Assembly (NCBI GenBank): GCA_019800895.1
Contig: JAHVKF010000003.1
Coordinates: 124,001 to 188,000 of the forward strand
Length of the DNA stretch: 64,000 nt
DNA from: Halomonas denitrificans
GTDB lineage: Bacteria > Pseudomonadota > Gammaproteobacteria > Xanthomonadales > Wenzhouxiangellaceae
Reading direction: 5' to 3'
Positions 30,006 through 37,437 of the stretch are shown here, piece after piece; positions within the stretch are counted from its first letter, which is position 1; every line of letters begins with the position of its first letter. The notes below the pieces were generated by a model. The model was not told where the DNA came from. It worked only from the letters and a program-made list of their open reading frames with translations, and did not search any database. The position numbers and the translations under genes are program-made.

Positions 30006-30213
30006 TTCGCTCGCAAGCTCACTCCCACAGGCGGCTCTAATCTGCCGAATGCGAGCATCCACCGGGTTCGCTCGCGAGCTCACTCCCACAGGTGGGTCTG
30101 TCCTGCTCCTTCCTTGGACCGACCGGTTCGCTCGCAAGCTCACTCCCACAGGCGGTTTTAATCTGCCGATTGCGAGCATCCACCGGGTTCGCTCGCGAGC
30201 TCACTCCCACAGG
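30006..30213. repeat. duplicated REP doublet upstream of the RAYT gene (121-base unit)
   Basis: Four reverse-orientation REPs at 30006-30031, 30067-30092, 30127-30152 and 30188-30213 have starts 60-61 bases apart. The unit holding copies 1-2 and its spacers (TCTGCCGAATGCGAGCATCC, then GGTCTGTCCTG) is repeated at an offset of 121 bases as copies 3-4, with a few mismatches. The gap 29987-30284 holds nothing else except presumably the RAYT promoter. Confidence 0.9.
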
Positions 30214-30284
30214 TGGCTTTGTCCTGCCGAATTCGAGCATTCGTGGAAGTCGGGTTGAAGCGGGCCGGCCACTTGGAATCCCCG

Positions 30285-30710
30285 CTAGACACACTCCCGC
30301 CGATACGCCGCCCGCAGCTCGCGGCGGCGGTCGCGGAGCTGCTGGCCGCGCGGTTCGCGGTAGCCGCGGCGGAGCTGGTCCTGGACGGCGTCCAGGTCCT
30401 CGAGCAGGTCGTTGCAATAGCGCTCGAGCTCGTCGCGCCGCGCGGCGGCGTTCGATCGCGCGGCACGCTCCGGCGTCTCGGGTCCGGCTGCCCCGGCGTT
30501 CTCGGGGCCCTCGCCGTTTTCCGCCGGAGCCGGGGTCGGAACCGCGCGGTAGGTGGAGATCGAGCCTTCGTCCAGTTCGACTTCCACGAACTGCTCGACG
30601 TCCGGTTTGCGATCCGAGTAGTGGCGGTTGCCGTCCTCGTCGACCCACTGGTAGATGGTAGCGCCGGCCAGCAGCATGACCAGCCCGAAGATTGCCTCGA
30701 TCGATTGCAT
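30285..30710 (-). CDS. DUF4124 domain protein
   Basis: 141 residues. A short hydrophobic N-terminus (AIFGLVMLLAGATI) leads into the DUF4124 motif YQWVDEDGNRHYSDRKP. After a Pro/Ala/Glu-rich linker (about 58-90) there is a charged helical tail with Cys98 and Cys140 that could pair. DUF4124 proteins are small envelope proteins of unknown function in gammaproteobacteria. ATG at 30708-30710. It is single, with REP arrays on one side and a 96-base tandem repeat upstream. Confidence 0.85.
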   Translation of the reverse strand: MQSIEAIFGLVMLLAGATIYQWVDEDGNRHYSDRKPDVEQFVEVELDEGSISTYRAVPTPAPAENGEGPENAGAAGPETPERAARSNAAARRDELERYCNDLLEDLDAVQDQLRRGYREPRGQQLRDRRRELRAAYRRECV

Positions 30711-30890
30711 GCGTCTCTCCTCATTGGCCGTCGAACGGCCGCTCTTGCCAACCCGTTCAGTCTAAGGCCGGCGCGGCGTTGAGGTCATCGGAAATAGGCT
30801 CGATTGCAGGTAGGAAATCGCTGACGGCGGTCCTCCTGATCGATCGGGATGGCGGGGTGGTGAAACAGGAATCGCCCGCCTGTCCTCGTC

Positions 30891-31152
30891 TGTAGGAGCC
30901 TGCCTCGCAGGCGAATGAGATTGACCCGAGGCGTTCGCGGGCGAGGCCCGCTCCTACAGGAACTCCTCCCGCCTTTGGCCGGCCTCTGTGGGAGCCTGCC
31001 TTGCAGGCGAACGCGATTGACCCGAGACGTTCGCGGGCAAGGCCCGCTCCTACAGGAACTCCTCCCGCCTTTGGCCGGCCTCTGTGGGAGCCTGCCTCGC
31101 AGGCGAATGAGATTGACCCGAGACGTTTGGGGGCGAGGGTCGCCCTTACACG
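30891..31152. repeat. 96-base tandem repeat built on REP family B
   Basis: Units begin at 30891, 30987 and 31083 (period 96); the third is truncated and degenerate at its end. Each carries a 70-base imperfect palindrome with arms GGAGCCTGCCTCGCAGGCGA and GCGGGCGAGGCCCGCTCC around a 'ttgacccgag' centre. It fills the 464-base gap 30711-31174 together with about 180 bases (30711-30890) in which I see no gene. Confidence 0.88.
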
Positions 31153-31174
31153 GACAGCGCCGAACCCGATTCGA

Positions 31175-31780
31175 TCAATCGCCGTCCCGGTTGCCCGCTC
31201 CGCGGCCCCGTCGGCGCTCGCGGGCGTCGCCGTACATCGGGCGGTAGGCCGCCTTCTGGGCTTCGGTCAGCAGCGCGGCCTGTTCAAGGTGGGCGAGCAG
31301 GTGCACCGCGCGCAGCTCGGCACTCAGCTCGGCGATCTCGGCGAGCTGGGCTTCGACCGCATCGGGAGAAGGCGCACCGCGTCCCTCGGACGTATCGGTC
31401 GCGAACATCGCGTGCAGTTCGGCCTCGGCGTCGAGAATCCGCTGGCCCAGAGCGACCGCGTCGCTGCGCACGCGCTCGACCAGGGCCGAGGTCGCTGCGC
31501 GTTGCTCGTCGGTCAGGTCCAGGGCATCGGCCTGCTGGAGAACGTGGCGCGGTCCTGGGTAGCCGTTGAGTTCGGCGGCGCGGGCCAGGCCCATGCCGTG
31601 GCCGCTGCGCAGCATCCGTTCCTGCCGGGGCAGGAGGCCGGTGGGGGGTGCATTTCCGGCGCTTTCACCGGCCGTCGAAGGTTCGACGGACGCCGCCGAT
31701 TCCGGTACGGCGGTCGCATCCTGGGCCGGGGCCGGCAGCGCGTAGATCAGGAGGAATGCGAGCAGGGTCGAGCGCAGCAT
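31175..31780 (-). CDS. periplasmic Spy/CpxP-like (LTxxQ) protein
   Basis: 201 residues with a signal peptide (MLRSTLLAFLLIYALPAPAQ, cut near 20). After a low-complexity Ala/Ser/Glu stretch come the helices with LDLTDEQRAATSALVERV and, near the end, LTEAQKAAYRPMYGDAR, the two LTxxQ-type motifs of Spy/CpxP relatives. The C-terminus is Arg/Gly-rich. These proteins act as periplasmic chaperones or metal/stress sensors. I chose the ATG at 31778-31780 because it creates the signal peptide; the longer upstream frame is repeat-derived. Family membership is judged from motif pattern only. Confidence 0.75.
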   Translation of the reverse strand: MLRSTLLAFLLIYALPAPAQDATAVPESAASVEPSTAGESAGNAPPTGLLPRQERMLRSGHGMGLARAAELNGYPGPRHVLQQADALDLTDEQRAATSALVERVRSDAVALGQRILDAEAELHAMFATDTSEGRGAPSPDAVEAQLAEIAELSAELRAVHLLAHLEQAALLTEAQKAAYRPMYGDARERRRGRGAGNRDGD

Positions 31781-31853
31781 GGCAGGCGTCCTGGAAGGGG
31801 GTCCGCAGATTCTAGGGTGTTCCTGGCGGGAGAGGAAGCGGGTCGCCGGGGCG

Positions 31854-32033
31854 TTCGCTCGCAAGCGCCCTCCCACAGGCGGCCCTCGTCTGTCGAATTC
31901 GAGCGTCCGCCCGGTTCGCACGCGAGCGCCCTCGAAAAGGCGCCTGGGTTCGACAGCCGTGATTCATGTGGGAGTGAGCTTGCGAGCGAAGGGGGCCGGC
32001 GGAAGAGTTCGCGCGAACGCGCCCTCCAATTGG
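31854..32033. repeat. REP A variants
   Basis: In the 269-base gap before folP there are reverse variants at 31854-31879, 31915-31940 and 32008-32033 (all with GCGCCCTCC instead of CTCACTCCC) and one standard forward copy at 31965-31990. The 31915 variant is followed by the forward copy with a 50-base start-to-start spacing. Confidence 0.82.
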
Positions 32034-32049
32034 CCGGTGCCCAGCGATC

Positions 32050-32916
32050 TCAGGGCCGAGCGCCCCCCCGCTCTCGCATCGCGGCCAGCACCCGCACTGC
32101 ATCGACGGTTTCGGCCACGTCGTGGACGCGCAGGATGTTGCCGCCGCGCTCGGCCGCCAGCACGGCTGCCGCCACCGAAGCCGCGACGCGGTCCTCGGCG
32201 ACCTCTCTCCCGGTAATCTTTCCCAGCATCGACTTGCGCGAGATGCCGATCAGCAAGGGGTGGCCCAGGGTGCGGAAGCGGGCCAGCTCCGCCAGCAGCT
32301 GCAGGTTGTGGTCCAGCGACTTGCCGAAGCCGAAGCCCGGGTCCAGGACCAGGTGGGCGGGGTCGATGCCGGCATCGGTGCAGGCGCGGATCCGCTCGCG
32401 GAAGAAACCGAGCAGGTCCTCGGTCACGTCCTCGTAGGTCGGGTCGGACTGCATGGTTCTCGGCTCGCCTTGCATGTGCATCACGCAGACCGGCACGCCG
32501 AGCTCGGCGGCCGCCTCGATCGCGCCTTCGGCTCGCAGGCCGTTGACGTCGTTGATCATCGCCGCGCCGGCCGCAACCGCACCGCGCATCACCTCCGGCT
32601 TCATGGTGTCGATGGACATCGGCACATCGAGCTCGGCGGCGATCGCCTCGATCACCGGCACCACGCGCTCGAGTTCTTCGTCGGCGTCGACCGGCTCGGC
32701 GCCCGGCCGGGTCGATTCGCCGCCGACATCGAGCAGGTCGGCGCCGTCGGCCACCATCCGGCGCGCGTGTTCGAGTGCGGCGTCCACGCCGTGGAACCGG
32801 CCGCCGTCGGAGAACGAGTCGGGCGTGACGTTGAGAATGCCCATCACCAGCGGCACCTCGCGGCGCGCGGCGTCGTGGATGCGTTCGGCCAGCGGGTGGA
32901 TGGACTTCGGATGCAT
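32050..32916 (-). CDS. folP: dihydropteroate synthase
   Basis: 288 residues. It joins p-aminobenzoate to the pterin pyrophosphate in folate synthesis and is the sulfonamide target. Motifs are MGILNVTPDSFSDGG, LLDVGGESTRPGA, SIDTMKPEVM, INDVNGL, VCVMHMQGEPRTMQ, LDPGFGFGKSLDHN and LLIGISRKSMLG. The ATG on 32914-32916 has AGGAG eight bases upstream (32925-32929). Unlike many gammaproteobacteria, folP is not next to ftsH and no glmM follows. REPs sit on both sides. Confidence 0.97.
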   Translation of the reverse strand: MHPKSIHPLAERIHDAARREVPLVMGILNVTPDSFSDGGRFHGVDAALEHARRMVADGADLLDVGGESTRPGAEPVDADEELERVVPVIEAIAAELDVPMSIDTMKPEVMRGAVAAGAAMINDVNGLRAEGAIEAAAELGVPVCVMHMQGEPRTMQSDPTYEDVTEDLLGFFRERIRACTDAGIDPAHLVLDPGFGFGKSLDHNLQLLAELARFRTLGHPLLIGISRKSMLGKITGREVAEDRVAASVAAAVLAAERGGNILRVHDVAETVDAVRVLAAMRERGGARP

Positions 32917-33018
32917 GGCGGATGCTCCTGGAAGAAGCCGCAAGCTTATCGGGTCAGGAATCGGAATGTCGTCGGTCCCGGGCTGGAGTAGATTGGAGGC
33001 ATGCACTCCACCGTCTGC

Positions 33019-33120
33019 TTCGCTCGCAAGCTCACTCCCATTGCCCCCTGCGGCGCCCGCGATTCCTGCGCCTGTGCGAATGAGCTTGCCAGCGCCTGTG
33101 GGAGTGAGCTTGCGAGCGAA
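33019..33120. repeat. REP A cluster overlapping a leader region
   Basis: A reverse copy (33019-33043), a degenerate forward copy (33071-33094) and an intact forward copy (33095-33120) sit in the 215-base gap before the methyltransferase gene. The last ends only 11 bases before the ATG. Confidence 0.85.
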
Positions 33121-33131
33121 GGAACCCGGAC

Positions 33132-33980
33132 ATGACCGCCCCCCTCGACCCCCGCCTCCTCGCTGCCTGCCGCCGGGCGCTCGACGATCCCGACGCCCGG
33201 GTGAGCGACCTGGCCGCGGCCGTCGGCATGAGCACCGGCCATTTCCAGCGCGCGTTTCGTCAGTCGGTGGGGCTGCCGCCGGGCGAGTTCCTGCGCGCCC
33301 GGCGCCTGGCACGCTTCGTCGACGCGCTGGAAGCCGGCCTCTCGGTGACCGACGCCGTGCATGCGGCCGGCTACGGATCGACCAGTCGCGCTCACCAGGC
33401 CGCCGGCGAAGGGCTGGGGATGACGCCGTCGCGCGCACGCGCCGGCGGCCACGGAGAGCGGATCGAGTTCGGCACCGCGGCCTGCGCCCTCGGCCGGGTG
33501 CTGGTCGCCGCCACGGGCCGGGGGCTGTGTGCCGTCCAGCTCGGCGACGACGACCAGGCGCTCCGCGGCGACCTCGCACGGCGCTTTCCGCGCGCCGAGA
33601 TCGTACCGGGCAGCCCGGCGTTCCAGCACACGCTGGAGCGAGTGGTCGCGCTCATCGAGAGTCCCGCATCCTGTCCGGACCTGCCGCTGGACGTCCACGG
33701 CACGGCGTTCCAGCGGCGGGCGTGGAAAGCGCTGCAGCAGATCCCGGCCGGCAGCACGATCACCTACGCCGAGCTGGCCGACCGCATGGGGCATCCGGGC
33801 GCTCACCGGGCCGCGGCCTCGGCCTGCGGGGCCAATCCGCTGGCGGTGGTCGTGCCGTGCCACCGGGTGGTGCGGTCCGACGGCGGGCCGGGCGGCTATC
33901 GCTGGGGCCTGGCGCGGAAGCAGGCGCTGCTGGACGCGGAACGGCGGACGACAGCGGGCTCGCAGTCGCAGGCCGTGTGA
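33132..33980 (+). CDS. AraC-type HTH / methylated-DNA-cysteine methyltransferase fusion (Ada-like)
   Basis: 282 residues. Residues about 10-95 form an AraC-type helix-turn-helix (VSDLAAAVGMSTGHFQRAFRQ, VTDAVHAAGYGS). Residues 110-275 are an O6-alkylguanine-DNA alkyltransferase (QQIPAGSTITYAELADRMGHPGAHRA and the active-site PCHRVV, Cys near 246). The order matches Ada, but the N-terminal Cys4 phosphotriester domain is missing, so it can repair alkylguanine but lacks the usual self-methylation switch. The ribosome site AAGGAA straddles the end of a REP element (see findings). Confidence 0.93.
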   Translation: MTAPLDPRLLAACRRALDDPDARVSDLAAAVGMSTGHFQRAFRQSVGLPPGEFLRARRLARFVDALEAGLSVTDAVHAAGYGSTSRAHQAAGEGLGMTPSRARAGGHGERIEFGTAACALGRVLVAATGRGLCAVQLGDDDQALRGDLARRFPRAEIVPGSPAFQHTLERVVALIESPASCPDLPLDVHGTAFQRRAWKALQQIPAGSTITYAELADRMGHPGAHRAAASACGANPLAVVVPCHRVVRSDGGPGGYRWGLARKQALLDAERRTTAGSQSQAV

Positions 33981-34164
33981 CGAAAAGACGCCGGTGCGGA
34001 CCAATTTGGTCACCTGCCCCGATGCGGGCCCACGGTGTGCCGAACCGCTGGTCGCGCAAATCCGACCGTCCGACCGGAATCCGCCCGTGCACCTGCCTTC
34101 TGGCGCGTGGATTGCATTACAAGGGTGGCGTCAAGGTTTCGCGACGCCGGGTTCGCGCCGAAGT

Positions 34165-34180
34165 TGTGACGCGCATCACG
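34165..34180. promoter_or_regulatory. possible CRP/Clp-type operator
   Basis: TGTGACGCGCATCACG matches TGTGA-N6-TCACA with one mismatch. It lies about 290 bases before the pilA ATG and 185 bases after the methyltransferase stop. In-silico match only. Confidence 0.35.
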
Positions 34181-34360
34181 TTCAGGGAGGAAAAATCTGC
34201 AGCCTCGACGGCCGGCAGGTGGTTTTTCTGACCATGGATGGCACATGCTGACGTTTTTTGTCAGTGGCTGTTGCATGGCGGACGTGGTTTCGATGCCGAT
34301 CTGGGTCGAAGGTCACACATCGCGAGTCGAGCGTTCTAGGGCATCAGGGCGTCTTGCTCG

Positions 34361-34376
34361 TGGCACGAAACCTGCA
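34361..34376 (+). promoter_or_regulatory. sigma-54 (-24/-12) promoter of pilA
   Basis: TGGCACGAAACCTGCA has the invariant GG and GC ten bases apart and matches TGGCAC-N5-TTGCW at all but one position. It sits 80 bases upstream of the pilA ATG, as in the many bacteria where PilS/PilR and sigma-54 drive pilA. Confidence 0.7.
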
Positions 34377-34455
34377 TTACCATCCGTGCGTAGGGAGCTT
34401 GCAGTGTTCCCGGATTCGCCGAAACTTTGAAACTTTTACGACCAGGAGCATCACA

Positions 34456-34896
34456 ATGAACAACATTCGCAACCTGAAGAACCAGGGCGGTTTCACCCTC
34501 ATCGAACTGATGATCGTGATCGCCATTCTGGCCATCCTGATGGCCATCGCCATTCCGGCCTACCAGGACTACACGGTCCGCGCTCAGAACTCCGAGTGCA
34601 TCAGCATCGCCGGCGGCGCCAAGACCTTCGTCGCCGAGTCGGCTTCGTCGCAGGGCGTCGTGGTCGCTGCAGGTGACTTCACCGGCTACACCCCGCCGAG
34701 CGCTACCGACTTCTGCACGCTGGCCCTGGGTGGAAATGGCGTCATCACCATCACGTCGACCGCAGGCCCGGGTGGCACGTTCACGCTGACCCCGGAACAG
34801 GCTGCGATCACCGACGCGATCGAGTGGGAATGCACGCAGGCTGGCTTCCAGGCCAACCAGGTCCCGAACGAGTGCCGCAACGCCGCTGCTCCGTAA
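34456..34896 (+). CDS. pilA: type IV pilin major subunit
   Basis: 146 residues. A short leader ([12 protein letters not shown]) is followed by the prepilin peptidase site [20 protein letters not shown] with Phe1 and Glu5 of the mature pilin. [13 protein letters not shown] continues the N-terminal helix. The globular part has Cys residues in [10 protein letters not shown] and TDFCTLAL and a C-terminal disulfide pair ([17 protein letters not shown]) typical of the D-region. AGGAG lies nine bases before the ATG. It has its own promoter and terminator. Confidence 0.96.
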   Translation: MNNIRNLKNQGGFTLIELMIVIAILAILMAIAIPAYQDYTVRAQNSECISIAGGAKTFVAESASSQGVVVAAGDFTGYTPPSATDFCTLALGGNGVITITSTAGPGGTFTLTPEQAAITDAIEWECTQAGFQANQVPNECRNAAAP

Positions 34897-34923
34897 TTTC
34901 GGCGTAGCATCGTAGTACGCTCG

Positions 34924-34957
34924 AAGGCCCCTGACCCCGTCAGGGGCCTTCTTGTTT
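34924..34957 (+). terminator. rho-independent terminator of pilA
   Basis: An 11-base perfect stem (AAGGCCCCTGA/TCAGGGGCCTT) with a five-base loop, followed by CTTGTTT, 28 bases after the stop. The next gene starts only 14 bases beyond, so its expression must come from read-through or a promoter inside pilA. Confidence 0.85.
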
Positions 34958-34970
34958 CCGGGGCAGGCCG

Positions 34971-36029
34971 ATGACGAATACCACGACCACGATCCAGGAT
35001 CGACTCGGGCTCCTGAAGGGGCCGACCTTCGATGCGACCCTGATCGCCGGCACGCTGACCCTGGCACTCGCGGCCTGGGCGGCGGTCTACGCCGACCCCG
35101 ACCTGTTCTGGCCGATCCTGGCCTTCGACCTCTGGTTGCTCGGCTACCACCACGTGATCGCGACCTACACGCGGCTGGCCTCCGACCTCCAGACCGTCCG
35201 CGAGCATCGCTTCCTGATCTTCGTCCTGCCGCTGCTGGTGCTCGGGGCCGTGGTGCTGATGGCCAACACGATAGGAATCGTCGCCGTGGCCAGCACCTAC
35301 CTCTACTGGCAGTGGTGGCACTACCTGCGCCAGAGCGAGGGCATTTCCAAGGCCTACCTCGGCCGGGCCGGCATGGGCCGGGCCGGCGCGGATCCCTTTC
35401 TTCGCATCGGGTTCTACGGCCTGCCGCTGGCGTCGTTCCTGACCATGATCGACCGCCAGCCGAAGCTGTTCCTGAACATGCCGATCTGGACCTTCCCGGT
35501 CCACGACCTGCTGCTGCAGCTCCTGTGGTCCGTGTCCATCGGCGCGGTACTGGTGTTTGCGTGGCGCTGGCGCAAGGAGTTGCGATCGGGCGCGTTCCGC
35601 TGGGCCTATCCGACGTTCGTGGCCTCGCACCTGGCGATCTTCCTGGTCGCCTACGCGGGCACCGAGTCGATCAACCACGGCTGGCTCGCCATCAACATCT
35701 GGCACAACGCCCAGTACCTGTTGTTCGTCTACCTGTTCAACCAGCGGCGCTACAAGGACGGCGTCTCCCGTCGCGGCTGGCTGATTTCCTTCCTCAGCCA
35801 GCCCGGTCGGTGGTGGCTGTATTTCCTCGCGCTGTTCACGATCACCACGGTGTTCTACTTCTCCGTCGACAGCGTGATCGATCTCCTCCAGGGCTCATAC
35901 GCGATTCCGCTGACGATCGTGTTCTACCAGGCCATCAACTTCCATCACTACATCGTCGATTCGCTGATCTGGAAGCTTCGGCGTAAACCGATTCGAGAGA
36001 GATTGGGAATCGGAAGCCAGGAAGGCTGA
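34971..36029 (+). CDS. uncharacterised polytopic membrane protein with His motifs
   Basis: 352 residues with about eight or nine membrane segments; family not recognised with certainty. Three conserved-looking His clusters stand out: LGYHHVIATYTRL (about 58-70), NIWHNAQYLLFVYLFNQRRY (about 243-262) and YQAINFHHYIVDSLIWKLRR (about 320-339), with YWQWWHYLRQSEG at about 110. This pattern recalls membrane metal-dependent enzymes (desaturase- or Brp/Blh-like), but the spacing does not match a family I know. It begins directly after the pilA terminator and overlaps the acyltransferase start by one base (TGATG). A role in pilin or surface glycan modification is possible from position alone. Confidence 0.75.
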   Translation: MTNTTTTIQDRLGLLKGPTFDATLIAGTLTLALAAWAAVYADPDLFWPILAFDLWLLGYHHVIATYTRLASDLQTVREHRFLIFVLPLLVLGAVVLMANTIGIVAVASTYLYWQWWHYLRQSEGISKAYLGRAGMGRAGADPFLRIGFYGLPLASFLTMIDRQPKLFLNMPIWTFPVHDLLLQLLWSVSIGAVLVFAWRWRKELRSGAFRWAYPTFVASHLAIFLVAYAGTESINHGWLAINIWHNAQYLLFVYLFNQRRYKDGVSRRGWLISFLSQPGRWWLYFLALFTITTVFYFSVDSVIDLLQGSYAIPLTIVFYQAINFHHYIVDSLIWKLRRKPIRERLGIGSQEG

Positions 36030-37183
36030 TGGGGTTGCGTTGGATCGGTGCCCGCCTGATCGGGGAGCCGGGCGCCTATCCGGCGCTGGATGGTCTCAGG
36101 GCATTCGCGATCCTTCTGGTGCTCGCGCGGCATGCCACGCTGCCTTTCGCAAACTTCGATTCCGATTCACTTGCGGCTGTGCAAGGCGTCGCCTGGCTCG
36201 TGCTTCGTAACGGCTGGTTGGGAGTGGATCTGTTCTTCGTCCTGAGCGGCTTCCTGATCGCCAGAACCTTGAGCCACGAGCGGCATCGCGGTTGGACCGG
36301 CGGCTTTCCATCGAGCTACTTGAAGAAACGCGTGCTGCGGACCTTTCCCTTGTACTACGCCATCATCGCGATCTGCATGCTGGGTGTGCTGCCAGGCTAT
36401 TCGATCGAGGTAGACCGCCCCTTGGTCGAACTGGCCATCCACGCGGTCTTTCTTCAGGACTATCTGGGTACGCAACTACTGGTTCCCCTCTGGTCGCTCG
36501 CGACAGAGGAAAAGTTCTATCTTCTTGCCCCTTTTCTCGTCGCGATTGTCTGGCGACAGGATCACGCCGGCAAGCGTCTGGCGTTTCTGTCTTTCCTGAT
36601 GATGCTGTCGGTCGCCGCGAGAGCGATGAACTGGATGGTGTTGTCACCGGACCACTATCCGGAATTTTTCTGGCAGGTACGCGCTCCATTCCATGGCTGC
36701 CTCGACGGGCTGATGGTCGGTGTCATCTGCTTCGAACTCTCCCGGATTGCAGTGTGCAAGCGTGTGATCGAACATCGTGCGGGAGTCGTTCTCGCAACAT
36801 CTGCCGGGGCGGCCATCGTGATCCTCGGTGCGCGGGAATGGGCGCAGCCCGGAACCATGGGGATGACCCTTCTGGCCATCCCGGCCTTCTCGGTCTGCTG
36901 CGGTGCCGCGCTTCTCGCCTCGCTGTTCATCAAGGGCAGGGGCTTACGCTTCATGGGCTCACGCAGCCTCCGGGTGCTAGCGCGGCTTTCCTATGCGCTC
37001 TATCTCACCCACTACACGACAATCGAAGCAAGCGTGGCCTGGGCGGAGGGGCTCGCTGGCGGCTCGGCCGGATTCGTCCCCCTGTTTCTGATCTTCTATC
37101 TGTTCCTGTCGTTTGCCTACGCCGTCGTCCTTCACCTGGCGATCGAGCGGCCATTCCTTCGGCTCAAGGCCAGGATTCGATAG
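36029..37183 (+). CDS. membrane acyltransferase family 3 (OafA/YrhL-like)
   Basis: 384 residues with about ten membrane segments. Family marks are YPALDGLRAFAILLVLARHA (catalytic His), NGWLGVDLFFVLSGFLI, YLKKRVLRTFPLYY and SLATEEKFYLLAP. These enzymes O-acylate surface sugars or lipids from a periplasm-facing or cytoplasmic donor. There is no C-terminal SGNH domain. Its codons are visibly less GC-rich than its neighbours, which suggests later acquisition. It is coupled to the upstream membrane protein. Confidence 0.92.
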   Translation: MGLRWIGARLIGEPGAYPALDGLRAFAILLVLARHATLPFANFDSDSLAAVQGVAWLVLRNGWLGVDLFFVLSGFLIARTLSHERHRGWTGGFPSSYLKKRVLRTFPLYYAIIAICMLGVLPGYSIEVDRPLVELAIHAVFLQDYLGTQLLVPLWSLATEEKFYLLAPFLVAIVWRQDHAGKRLAFLSFLMMLSVAARAMNWMVLSPDHYPEFFWQVRAPFHGCLDGLMVGVICFELSRIAVCKRVIEHRAGVVLATSAGAAIVILGAREWAQPGTMGMTLLAIPAFSVCCGAALLASLFIKGRGLRFMGSRSLRVLARLSYALYLTHYTTIEASVAWAEGLAGGSAGFVPLFLIFYLFLSFAYAVVLHLAIERPFLRLKARIR

Positions 37184-37252
37184 CTGGAAGTCCGAACGGT
37201 GCCGCGGCCTCGACCTGAAAGAAATGTGCGCGAATCTCCGAGGCTCTCCCGG

Positions 37253-37376
37253 GTCGCGCGCAAGCGCCCTCCAATAGGCTGGCAGCACCGAGCGCCGGTT
37301 TTCCTGTGGGAGGCCGCTTGCGGGCGAAGGGTGGGGCGAGGCAGGAACCGTTCGCGCGCAAGCCCCCTCCAGCAGG
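37253..37376. repeat. REP A variants (BIME-type)
   Basis: Reverse variant at 37253-37278, forward G-rich variant at 37303-37330 (start-to-start 50) and reverse variant at 37351-37376. They occupy the gap between the acyltransferase and the convergent GGDEF-like gene. Confidence 0.8.
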
Positions 37377-37437
37377 ATGTCACTGCGAGGCAATGGGGAA
37401 AATCCACGGTCTGCGGCGGGTCGCCCGGGCCGGGCGA

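Larger units (their letters stand above)
33981..34455. other. 475-base leader region upstream of pilA
   Basis: No gene seen. The segment is less GC-rich than its neighbours. It holds a CRP-like palindrome (34165-34180), a small hairpin with a T-rich loop (34248-34264) and the sigma-54-like promoter (34361-34376). The length suggests upstream activator sites (PilR-like), but I cannot identify them. Confidence 0.6.

Noticed and set aside
34248-34264. Terminator in the pilA leader
   Set aside because: The stem is only five base pairs with the T-run in the loop, too weak to call.
37184-37437. Small genes in the acyltransferase/GGDEF gap
   Set aside because: All short open frames are translations of REP variants.
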